Shown: piece by piece, positions 1 to 6,009 of the stretch
Layout of the letters: the number at the start of each line of letters is the position of its first letter
How positions within the stretch are numbered: the first letter of the stretch is position 1
Source: Clostridia bacterium
GTDB lineage: Bacteria > Bacillota_A > Clostridia > Oscillospirales > CAG-272
DNA length: 9,968 nt
NCBI GenBank assembly: GCA_017552165.1
Contig: JAFZCF010000179.1
Span: forward strand, 1-9,968
Direction of reading: 5' to 3'
Notes under the pieces: model-generated
What the model was told of the DNA's origin: nothing
What the model saw: only the letters and a program-made list of their open reading frames with translations
The model's database searches: none
Program-made: the position numbers and the translations under genes

Positions 1-474
1 AATCCGCGGAGCAAAAACCTTTACAAGCAGATGGTAGAGTTTACTTCCGAAGCCCTCGCAGGTCTCAAGGAGCAGGGCCTCAAGCCGGAGATCATATGCT
101 TCTGCTGGATGCAGGGAGAGTCTGACGCTCAGGAGAATTACGTACCGAGCTACATAAGCACTTTTAATTTCCTTCTCAAATCTCTCAATGAAGATCTCGC
201 TGAATACATGCCTCCTAACGGTATGGCGGTTGCCGACGCCGGGATAAGGGCGGTATGGCCGAACTACGAGGCGATGAACGCCGCAAAGGAGGGATTCGCC
301 AACAAGTCCTCGAAGAGATATTTCTTTGACACCACGTGGTTCATAGCCGGACGCGATCATAACGACCGCGCGCATTACGACGCGTATTCCATGATAAGGC
401 TCGGCAACGCTTTCGGCGATTGCATAGTCAGCGCGATAGAGGATTACTCCAACCCCGAGGTGACGAGCAAATGA
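1..474 (+). CDS. SGNH/sialate O-acetylesterase-like protein, C-terminal part (5' end outside window)
   Basis: The reading frame is open from base 1, giving 157 visible residues that end at TGA 472-474. A WMQGESD motif at visible residues 36-42 matches block III (W-x-Q-G-E-x-D) of the DUF303/SASA carbohydrate esterase group in the SGNH hydrolase superfamily. A downstream D-R-A-H-Y-D stretch (about nt 370-387) supplies the likely catalytic His of block V. The block I GQSN serine lies upstream of the window. Family members remove acetyl groups from sugars in glycans, and an extracytoplasmic role is inferred from the paralogue that follows. Over 133 ungapped residues I count 81 identities (about 61%) with the next protein, so the two are tandem duplicates. 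The stop overlaps the next start (ATGA), indicating cotranscription and probable translational coupling. Substrate is unknown. Confidence 0.85.
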   Translation, partial: NPRSKNLYKQMVEFTSEALAGLKEQGLKPEIICFCWMQGESDAQENYVPSYISTFNFLLKSLNEDLAEYMPPNGMAVADAGIRAVWPNYEAMNAAKEGFANKSSKRYFFDTTWFIAGRDHNDRAHYDAYSMIRLGNAFGDCIVSAIEDYSNPEVTSK

Positions 475-1493
475 AAACCGCCAGATTGATATCGATACTT
501 GCGATTATCGCTCTGCTCGTCTCATTTGCGTCGTGCGGCGGGGCCGACGGCAACGTTCCGGAACAGTCGCATACCGATACGGCAACCGAGACCGCTGCTG
601 AGACCGAGGAGCCGATCAAGGGAGTTCCGGACGACGTCACGAAGGTCATTCTCCTTTCCGGACAGTCGAACGCGGTCGGATATACCTACCGCAACTTCTT
701 CGAAACGAACGACTATTACAAGCAGTTCTATTCCGCGGAGCGCCTCGCGGCGGCTGACGCCGGATATCCCGATATTCTCATAAGATACAGCAACAACGCC
801 CTCGACCCGGATCAGGATACCTGCGGTAACGACACTTTTGAGCCCGTACGCTTCGGTATGGGCGCGAGGAACACGGAATACAAAGAAGAATGGGGACTCC
901 CGTTCGGACCTGAAATGGGGATCGCCGAATACCTGACGGAAAAGTTCCCCGGCGAGAAGTTCTACATCATAAAATGCGCGACGAGCGGCGCGAATATTTC
1001 CAACCGCTTTAATCCCGACAAAACGTCGGATCCCAAAAATCTGGTACCTCAGCTGATTTCGTTTGCAAAGGAATCTCTCGAGGAACTCAAATCTCAGGGA
1101 CTCAAGCCCGAGATCATATCCTTCTGCTGGGTCCACGGCGGCACCGATGCTGAGGAGGGCTTCAGCTCGCTCTACGCGGGAGTGTTCGGCAGGCTCGTGA
1201 ATAAGATCGAAACAGAGCTCGCGGAGTACATGCCCAAAAACGGAATGTCGATAGCCGACGCGGGAGTCAGGGCATCAAACACCAACTATGAGGAAATGAA
1301 CGCGGCAAAACAGGCCTTCGCCGAAAAATCCTCCAAGAGGTATTATTTTGACACCATGTGGTTCCTTGCGGGAAGAGATCATTACGACAGAGGTCACTAC
1401 GACTGCTATCCTATGATACAGGTCGGAAACTCGCTCGGAGAGTGCATCGAAAAGGCGATGGAGGACTACGGCAATCCCGCCGTACTCAAGTGA
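471..1493 (+). CDS. Lipoprotein SGNH/sialate O-acetylesterase-like hydrolase
   Basis: A 340-residue predicted lipoprotein. The ATG at 471 is chosen because it gives a clean signal peptide (MKTAR, then a hydrophobic stretch at residues 6-20) ending in the lipobox-like FASC with Cys22. It also overlaps the upstream stop, with a GAGG about 10 nt before it. A longer in-frame start at 420 would place 17 charged residues before the signal. A Thr/Glu-rich linker (about 30-50) precedes the hydrolase domain. LLSGQSNAVG (62-70) is block I of the DUF303/SASA family, with Ser66 as likely nucleophile. ATSGAN (170-175) is the block II region. DRGHYD (306-311) carries the probable catalytic His309. Block III reads WVHGGTD (220-226) where the upstream paralogue has WMQGESD, so two usually conserved positions have changed. 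The likely role is deacetylation of glycan substrates at the cell surface. The exact substrate is not readable from sequence. Confidence 0.88.
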   Translation: MKTARLISILAIIALLVSFASCGGADGNVPEQSHTDTATETAAETEEPIKGVPDDVTKVILLSGQSNAVGYTYRNFFETNDYYKQFYSAERLAAADAGYPDILIRYSNNALDPDQDTCGNDTFEPVRFGMGARNTEYKEEWGLPFGPEMGIAEYLTEKFPGEKFYIIKCATSGANISNRFNPDKTSDPKNLVPQLISFAKESLEELKSQGLKPEIISFCWVHGGTDAEEGFSSLYAGVFGRLVNKIETELAEYMPKNGMSIADAGVRASNTNYEEMNAAKQAFAEKSSKRYYFDTMWFLAGRDHYDRGHYDCYPMIQVGNSLGECIEKAMEDYGNPAVLK

Positions 1494-1501
1494 CGCATAC
1501 T

Positions 1502-1546
1502 AAAAATCAGTCGCCGCGGAATGAATCCGCGGCGGCTTTTGATTTT
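1502..1546. terminator. Bidirectional rho-independent terminator
   Basis: A GC-rich stem pairs 1510-1520 with 1526-1536 (core CGCCGCGGA/TCCGCGGCG) around an ATGAA loop. On the plus strand it is followed by TTTTGATTTT (1537-1546), which ends the esterase transcript. On the minus strand the stem is followed by TGA and five T (1506-1502), which ends the arg operon 58 nt after argD's stop. It fills most of the 74-nt gap between the convergent genes, so no other feature is expected there. Confidence 0.87.
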
Positions 1547-1567
1547 GTAAGATATCGGCGCACCGGT

Positions 1568-2734
1568 TTATTCGGCGCACGCTTTTTTTATTATCCCGAC
1601 CGCTTTTTCAAGCAGTCCGAAGGGAATGTTCAGCGCGGGGAGCAGACGGAGCTTTGTTTTTGCCGTCAGGCAGAGCACTCCGTTTTCGATGCAGGTCGAA
1701 ACGATCTCTCCCGCCGGCTTTTCGGTCTCTATCCCGATCATAAGGCCGAGACCCGTGACCGACGTCACGCCGGGAGCCCCTGACAGCTCGGAGAATATAT
1801 ATCTGCTTTTTTCCCTGACTTCCGCAAGAAGGGCATCATCAATGCGCGAGAGGACGTAAAGCGCCCCGGCACAGCTTACCGGGTTGCCGCCAAAGGTCGA
1901 GCCGTTGTCGCCCGGAGAGAATATATCCTTCATCTTTTCTCCGAGCATCGTGGCGCCGATCGGCAGGCCGCCCGCGAGTCCCTTCGCCGTCGAAACGACG
2001 TCGGGCTCAAGTCCGAACTGGGTGTACGAATAAAGCGTTCCGGTCCTGCCGTTTCCGGTCTGGACCTCATCGATGACGAGCGGAACGTCGCGCTCACGGC
2101 AGATCTCGCCGATAAGACCGGCATACTCCCTTGATATCGGGACGACGCCGCCTTCTCCCTGGACGCATTCGATCATAACCGCCGCGGGATCTGTCTTTTC
2201 GACTGTATCGCGGAGTTCATCGGCGTCTCCCGCCGTCACGTGTACGAATCCCGGTGTCAGGGGAGCGTAAAGCTCGTGGAACCTGTCCTGTCCTGTCGCT
2301 GCGAGGGTCGTGAGGGTGCGGCCGTGAAAACTGTTTTTAAGGGTTATCACGGTGTGACAGTCTCCGCCCTTTTTCTCTGCCGAATATTTTCGCGCCGCCT
2401 TTATCGCGCACTCGTTCGCCTCGGCTCCTGAGTTGGAGAAAAACACCTTTTTCATTCCTGTCCTGAGGCAGAGCTGCTCGGCGAGCCCGGCGCACGGCTC
2501 ACTGTAATAGAGATTTGACGTGTGCTGGATCTTTGAAAGCTGTTCGGTCACGGCGGCGATCCATCCGTCGTCGGCTGCTCCGAGGGAGGACACGGCGATG
2601 CCGCTCCCCATGTCGATATACTGTTTGCCGTCCGAGCCGGTGAGGACAGAGCCCTTTCCCGAGATTATCTCGACAGGGAACCGGTTATACGTTCCTGCAA
2701 CGTATTTTTTGTCTGTTTCACGTATCGTCATCAT
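1568..2734 (-). CDS. argD: Acetylornithine aminotransferase
   Basis: A PLP-dependent class III aminotransferase that converts N-acetylglutamate semialdehyde plus glutamate to N-acetylornithine plus 2-oxoglutarate, in the cytosol. Landmarks, numbered from the ATG at 2734 (388 residues): SGAEANE near 102-108 for cofactor phosphate binding, FHGRT near 136-140, DEVQTGNGRTG at 222-232 with the PLP-contacting Asp, the Schiff-base lysine K251 in STAKGLAGGLPIGA, and GSTFGGNP at 278-285. The length is normal for ArgD. ATG ATG at 2734/2731 follows GGGGTG at 2743-2738. This start is preferred over the GTG at 2752, which lacks such a site and would lengthen the overlap with argB. The gene overlaps the end of argB by 17 nt, implying coupled translation, and is last in the operon. 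ArgD enzymes often also act on succinyl-diaminopimelate in lysine synthesis; that is possible here but not shown. Confidence 0.95.
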   Translation of the reverse strand: MMTIRETDKKYVAGTYNRFPVEIISGKGSVLTGSDGKQYIDMGSGIAVSSLGAADDGWIAAVTEQLSKIQHTSNLYYSEPCAGLAEQLCLRTGMKKVFFSNSGAEANECAIKAARKYSAEKKGGDCHTVITLKNSFHGRTLTTLAATGQDRFHELYAPLTPGFVHVTAGDADELRDTVEKTDPAAVMIECVQGEGGVVPISREYAGLIGEICRERDVPLVIDEVQTGNGRTGTLYSYTQFGLEPDVVSTAKGLAGGLPIGATMLGEKMKDIFSPGDNGSTFGGNPVSCAGALYVLSRIDDALLAEVREKSRYIFSELSGAPGVTSVTGLGLMIGIETEKPAGEIVSTCIENGVLCLTAKTKLRLLPALNIPFGLLEKAVGIIKKACAE

Positions 2735-3536
2735 TTTCACCCCGGAACACACGTGTGCCGGCTTTGCCCGTCCTTACGGCCTCAAACAGAGCGTCGGGAT
2801 CCTTTCCGTCGATCACCGAAACCTGCGGTACGCCGAGCCGCGCCGCCGTCACGCAGCAGAGCAGTTTGGGTATCATGCCGCCCGAGGCCGCGCCGCTCCT
2901 TATCATTTCCCGTGCGTCGCGCGCCGAGAGCTCCGGAACGAGCGACGACGGGTCGTCCTTGTCGAGGAGCACTCCCGGGGCGTCGGTCATGAGTATCAGG
3001 GCGTCCGCCCCGACGGCGCCGGCGATATACGCGGCTGCTGTATCTCCGTTAACGTTGTATATAACTCCGTCGTCTCCGCGCGCAACGGTGCTGACTACCG
3101 GAATATAACCGTTTTCCGCGAGGACACGGATCAGCGACGGGTCCGCGCTCACGACGTCACCGACAAAACCGAGACGCTCGTCTTTCATTTTCGCGACGAG
3201 AGTGCCGCCGTCGACACCGGATATCCCCGCGCCTTTTTTGCCGAAGTCCCCGATCAGGCTGACAAGTTCCTTGTTGACTTTTCCGGCGAGGACCATGAGA
3301 ACAACGTCGAGCGTTTCGGAATCCGTCACGCGGAGGCCGTCGACGAACTTTGTCTCGATGCCGAGCCGAGAGGAGAGCGACGATATCTCGGGGCCTCCTC
3401 CATGCACGATGACGGCTTTGATCCCTTCGTCGCAGAGTTTTACAACGTTGCCGACGACCTGTTTTTTCAGGGCGTCGTCCTTCATCGCCGCGCCGCCGTA
3501 TTTTATAACGACGGTCCTGATGCCGTTTCCGCTCAT
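2718..3536 (-). CDS. argB: Acetylglutamate kinase
   Basis: Phosphorylates N-acetylglutamate with ATP to N-acetylglutamyl-5-phosphate, the second step of the acetylated arginine pathway. It belongs to the amino acid kinase family. Visible landmarks in the 272-residue protein: IKYGGAAM with Lys12, HGGGPE (45-50) forming the glycine-rich substrate loop, GLRVTD (67-72), NVNGDTAA (161-168), TDAPGV (184-189), and GGMIPK with Lys224 for phosphoryl transfer. ATG 3536 is chosen because AGGA (3547-3544) lies 7 nt upstream and the start falls 2 nt after the argJ stop. An in-frame TTG at 3542 would overlap that stop. Only about ten residues precede the KYGG motif. Arginine-sensitive hexameric enzymes carry a longer N-terminal helix there, so this enzyme may be insensitive to arginine. 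That last point is inference. Confidence 0.96.
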   Translation of the reverse strand: MSGNGIRTVVIKYGGAAMKDDALKKQVVGNVVKLCDEGIKAVIVHGGGPEISSLSSRLGIETKFVDGLRVTDSETLDVVLMVLAGKVNKELVSLIGDFGKKGAGISGVDGGTLVAKMKDERLGFVGDVVSADPSLIRVLAENGYIPVVSTVARGDDGVIYNVNGDTAAAYIAGAVGADALILMTDAPGVLLDKDDPSSLVPELSARDAREMIRSGAASGGMIPKLLCCVTAARLGVPQVSVIDGKDPDALFEAVRTGKAGTRVFRGENDDDT

Positions 3537-3538
3537 GC

Positions 3539-4759
3539 TCAAGTCCTGTAATCTCCGTTTATGCGGACGTAGTCGTAGGTCAGGTCACAGCCCCACGCCG
3601 AGGCCTTTCCTTCGCCGTCCCCGAGCGAGACGTCAATCGTGATCTCGGGCTCGAGGAGTATTTTTTTCGCGAGTTTTTCCGAAAAGTCGACGCCGAGGCC
3701 GTTTTCGCACACGACGATCCTTCCGGCGGCGCTTTCAAAAGCAATTCCTACGGAGTCAACGTCGATATCGGCTCCGCTGTATCCGATAGCGCAGAGCACG
3801 CGGCCCCAGTTTGCGTCGGCGCCGAACATCGCCGCCTTCAGCAGAGAAGAGCAGACAACGCTTTTTGCCGCGATGCGCGCTGTCTCGTCGTCCTTTGCGC
3901 CGTGGGCGGTGCATTCAAGCAGTTTCGTGGCACCCTCGCCGTCCGACGCTATCATGCGGCAGAGACGGGAGGTGACCGCCCTGAGCGCGGCGCGGAAAAC
4001 GTCGAGATTCTCTCCCTCGCCCGATATTTCGGGATTGCCGGCCGCTCCGTTTGCCAGGACAAGCACCATATCGTTCGTCGAGGTGTCTCCGTCGACGCTG
4101 ATCATATTGAATGAATCGACTACGTCGCGCGACAGCGACGTCTGGAGGGCGTCGGGAGTTATCGCAACGTCGGAGGTTATGAAAACGAGCATTGTCGCCA
4201 TGTTGGGGTGGATCATTCCGCTCCCCTTGGCGATGCCGCCTATGCGGCAGGTCTTTCCGCCGAGCTCGAACTCAACGGCGACCTCTTTTTTTATCGTGTC
4301 GGTCGTCATGATGCCTTCGGCGGCGAAGGAACTGCCCTCGGCGCTCCTGCGAAGCCCGCCGATAAGCTCTTTCATGCCGTTCACTATCGGAGTCGAGCTC
4401 ATCGGCAGCCCGATGACACCCGTCGAGGCGACGGCGATCTCCTCCTCGGACGTGCCGAGGCGGGCTGCGAGCTCGCGGCAGGTCTCGATGGCGACCTCTG
4501 CGCCGTTGCTGTTGCACGTGTTGGCGTTGCCGCTGTTGCAGATGATCGCTGATATCTTGCCCTTTGTCACGTGAGAGCGGGTTATGATGAGCGGCGCGCC
4601 CTTCACGAGATTGGTCGTATATGCCCCGGCCGCGGAGGCGGGGACGTCGCTTACTATGAGTGCGAGATCACGTTTGGTTTTATTTTTGCGTATGCCGCAG
4701 TGAATGCCGTTTGCGCGGAAGCCCTTTGCGGCGCATACGCCGCCTTCCAAGTATTTCAT
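3539..4759 (-). CDS. argJ: Bifunctional ornithine acetyltransferase / N-acetylglutamate synthase
   Basis: Transfers the acetyl group of N-acetylornithine to glutamate, releasing ornithine and regenerating N-acetylglutamate. Many family members can also use acetyl-CoA. The precursor is 406 residues, typical for ArgJ. The self-cleavage motif KGSGMIHPNMAT spans residues 178-189. Family knowledge places autoproteolysis between Ala188 and Thr189, giving alpha and beta chains with Thr189 as nucleophile. Other landmarks are STGVIG (112-117, oxyanion-hole Thr/Gly), MTTDT (151-155), SVDGDTSTND (221-230), DGEGATKL (273-280), and the conserved C-terminal tail ending NGDYRT. The ATG lies 22 nt after the argC stop, with no clear Shine-Dalgarno sequence in front. 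The stop is 2 nt before argB. Its presence means the operon needs neither a separate ArgE deacetylase nor stoichiometric ArgA. Confidence 0.97.
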   Translation of the reverse strand: MKYLEGGVCAAKGFRANGIHCGIRKNKTKRDLALIVSDVPASAAGAYTTNLVKGAPLIITRSHVTKGKISAIICNSGNANTCNSNGAEVAIETCRELAARLGTSEEEIAVASTGVIGLPMSSTPIVNGMKELIGGLRRSAEGSSFAAEGIMTTDTIKKEVAVEFELGGKTCRIGGIAKGSGMIHPNMATMLVFITSDVAITPDALQTSLSRDVVDSFNMISVDGDTSTNDMVLVLANGAAGNPEISGEGENLDVFRAALRAVTSRLCRMIASDGEGATKLLECTAHGAKDDETARIAAKSVVCSSLLKAAMFGADANWGRVLCAIGYSGADIDVDSVGIAFESAAGRIVVCENGLGVDFSEKLAKKILLEPEITIDVSLGDGEGKASAWGCDLTYDYVRINGDYRT

Positions 4760-4781
4760 GTCAATGTACCGTTTATCTTTC

Positions 4782-5711
4782 TCAGACGACGAGACCCTCC
4801 GTCTCGTCCGTTCCCGTTATTATATTGAAGTTCTGTATCGCCGATCCCGAGGCGCCTTTGCCGAGATTGTCGAATCTCGATATGAGTGTGAGGCCGTTTT
4901 CTCCGCCGTAAACCGACAGTTCCATGTCGTCTCTTCCGGAAAAAGCCCCGGAGGACAGGAAACCGGATTCGGACGAGCCGGTGTTTACCCTGATAAGACC
5001 GCTTCGGTAATAGCCCTCATACGCCGACGTTATTTCGGACACCGTTCCTCGGAAATCGTCTCTTGTCAGCGGGACGATCACCTCCATCCCGCATTTGTAC
5101 GGCGCCACAACGGGGCAGAATACCGGCGGAAAGTCGAGACGGCAGTATTCCTTCATTTCCGGCAGATGCTTGTGCGTCTGCGTAAGGCCGTAAAGGCGCG
5201 GAGCGTCGAGAAGGGGAGAGCGCGATGCGTCCTCGTACTCGGCGATCATCTTTTTTCCTCCGCCCGAATAACCGGTCAGCGATGTGCAGGATAGTCTCGC
5301 GTCAGGTCTTATGAGGCCTTTTTCCACGAGAGGCCGCACGAGAGCGATAAAACCGCTCGCATGACATCCGGGATTTGCTATTCTTTTAGAATTTGCAATT
5401 TTTTCCCTCTGACCGTAAAGCTCCGGGAAGCCGTAAGTCCAGCCCGGCGCCGTCCTGTGGGCTGTCGAGCTGTCGATGATCACGGCTTTCGCGCCCGTTT
5501 CGCCGGCTAGCGCAACGGCTTCTTTTGCCGCCTCGTCGGGGAGACACAGAAAAACGACGTCCGCCCGTGAGTACATCTCGGCTCGCCGCGCGGCTTCCTT
5601 TCTGACTTCGTCCGGAAGAACGAGAAGCTCGACGTCCCGCCTTTCGGAAAGCCGTTCATATATTCTCAGGCCGGTCGTCCCTGAATTGCCGTCTATGAAT
5701 ACCTTCGTCAT
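4782..5711 (-). CDS. argC: N-acetyl-gamma-glutamyl-phosphate reductase, short (type 2) form
   Basis: The NADPH-dependent reductase that turns N-acetylglutamyl phosphate into N-acetylglutamate semialdehyde. The 309-residue length and sequence layout match the short type 2 ArgC class rather than the roughly 345-residue type 1 form usual in Bacillus argCJBD operons. VFIDGNSGTTGLRI (4-17) is the dinucleotide-binding start. NPGCHASGF (113-121) carries the catalytic Cys116. GYSGGGKKMI (147-156) and HKHLPEM (180-186) are substrate-site segments with the catalytic His, and DNLGKGASGSAIQN (281-294) is the conserved C-terminal motif. It is the first gene of the minus-strand arg operon. Its start lies about 33 nt downstream of the predicted start site of the proximal promoter. 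The ribosome-binding site is weak (GCGGA). Confidence 0.95.
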   Translation of the reverse strand: MTKVFIDGNSGTTGLRIYERLSERRDVELLVLPDEVRKEAARRAEMYSRADVVFLCLPDEAAKEAVALAGETGAKAVIIDSSTAHRTAPGWTYGFPELYGQREKIANSKRIANPGCHASGFIALVRPLVEKGLIRPDARLSCTSLTGYSGGGKKMIAEYEDASRSPLLDAPRLYGLTQTHKHLPEMKEYCRLDFPPVFCPVVAPYKCGMEVIVPLTRDDFRGTVSEITSAYEGYYRSGLIRVNTGSSESGFLSSGAFSGRDDMELSVYGGENGLTLISRFDNLGKGASGSAIQNFNIITGTDETEGLVV

Positions 5712-5750
5712 TTGTGTCCGCTTTCTGCCGTTGATGGAAGATTATTCCGT

Positions 5751-5779
5751 ATTATACCAAAATATTCATCCGATGTCAA
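5751..5779 (-). promoter_or_regulatory. Proximal arg operon promoter (P2), consensus sigma-A type
   Basis: On the minus strand TTGACA (5779-5774) is followed by a 17-nt spacer and TATAAT (5756-5751), preceded by TGG so the -10 is also extended. Both hexamers match consensus exactly. The predicted start site is about 5744, leaving a 33-nt leader before argC. The spacer and -10 overlap a half ARG box (TGAAT on the minus strand at 5768-5764). Confidence 0.9.
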
Positions 5780-5784
5780 GGGAA

Positions 5785-5802
5785 AATGAAAAATTATTCA
5801 TT
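5785..5802. promoter_or_regulatory. ARG box (ArgR/AhrC operator)
   Basis: The 18-mer AATGAAAAATTATTCATT matches the ArgR consensus WNTGAATWWWWATTCANW with a single mismatch, at position 7 (A for T). It lies about +17 to +34 downstream of the distal promoter start and ends 6 bp upstream of the proximal promoter's -35 hexamer, so an ArgR hexamer here could act on both. ArgR itself is not encoded in the window. The match to the consensus is seen in the sequence; regulation by arginine is inferred from family knowledge. Confidence 0.82.
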
Positions 5803-5824
5803 ATTTATTTTCACACCACCCCAT

Positions 5825-5853
5825 ATTATACCACTGCGAAGCCGATATGTCAA
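5825..5853 (-). promoter_or_regulatory. Distal arg operon promoter (P1), consensus sigma-A type
   Basis: On the minus strand TTGACA (5853-5848), a 17-nt spacer, then TATAAT (5830-5825), again preceded by TGG. It has the same architecture as the proximal promoter 74 bp away, including TTGACAT and TGGTATAAT at the two ends, which suggests a duplicated promoter. The predicted start is about 5818, giving a leader of roughly 107 nt that includes the ARG box. Confidence 0.85.
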
Positions 5854-5895
5854 CGAGCGCGGCGGGTGAACGCTTCAAAAACGCACTGTAACATT

Positions 5896-5907
5896 TCCGT
5901 GCACGGA
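5896..5907. repeat. Perfect 12-bp palindrome upstream of the plus-strand promoter
   Basis: TCCGTGCACGGA is a perfect inverted repeat ending 9 bp before the -35 hexamer at 5917. Its position is consistent with an activator or repressor site for the downstream regulator operon. I do not recognise the motif as the site of a named regulator. Confidence 0.45.
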
Positions 5908-5916
5908 TTCCGGGAC

Positions 5917-5945
5917 TTGACAAAAAAACGTTTTTGTGATAGAAT
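5917..5945 (+). promoter_or_regulatory. Promoter of the regulator-ftsEX-hydrolase operon
   Basis: TTGACA (5917-5922), a 17-nt spacer, then TAGAAT (5940-5945), with TGA just before it giving an extended -10. The predicted start is about 5952, roughly 58 nt before the regulator's ATG. The spacer contains the perfect 12-bp palindrome AAAAACGTTTTT (5924-5935), a possible operator or a stiff A/T tract. No other clear promoter is seen before ftsE, so this one probably drives the whole downstream set. Confidence 0.85.
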
Positions 5946-5999
5946 AAAAAGGATAATAAACTCGGGTCGTAGTCCCTTTTTGAGGAGACGGCGGCAATG

Positions 6000-6006
6000 A
6001 GGAGGT
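6000..6006 (+). promoter_or_regulatory. Ribosome-binding site deciding the start of the CdaR-like gene
   Basis: AGGAGGT lies 3 nt before the ATG at 6010, which is slightly close. In that frame a TGA occurs at 5998-6000, so 6010 is the first possible ATG. A second pair 13 nt upstream, GAGGAG (5982-5987) and ATG (5997), is in a different frame. Confidence 0.7.
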
Positions 6007-6009
6007 CAG

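Noticed and set aside
522..1136. A 204-codon minus-strand frame inside the second esterase
   Set aside because: The plus-strand frame has a signal peptide and hydrolase motifs. The antisense frame has no recognisable start site or domain.
2520..3551. A 343-codon plus-strand open frame antisense to argB and the start of argD
   Set aside because: It mirrors well-matched argB/argD sequence on the other strand, shows no recognisable domain and has a biased composition typical of a shadow frame in GC-rich DNA.
3639..4574. A 311-codon plus-strand open frame antisense to argJ
   Set aside because: It is Ser/Pro-rich with no domain, and argJ on the opposite strand has every family motif intact.
5964..5981. 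GGG...CCC followed by TTTTT in the leader of the regulator gene, considered as an attenuator or terminator
   Set aside because: The stem is only 3 bp with a 7-nt loop, too weak for rho-independent termination.
5476..6000. A 174-codon plus-strand frame running from inside argC across the intergenic region
   Set aside because: It crosses the three promoters and the ARG box, and its composition changes abruptly on leaving argC. No domain is seen.
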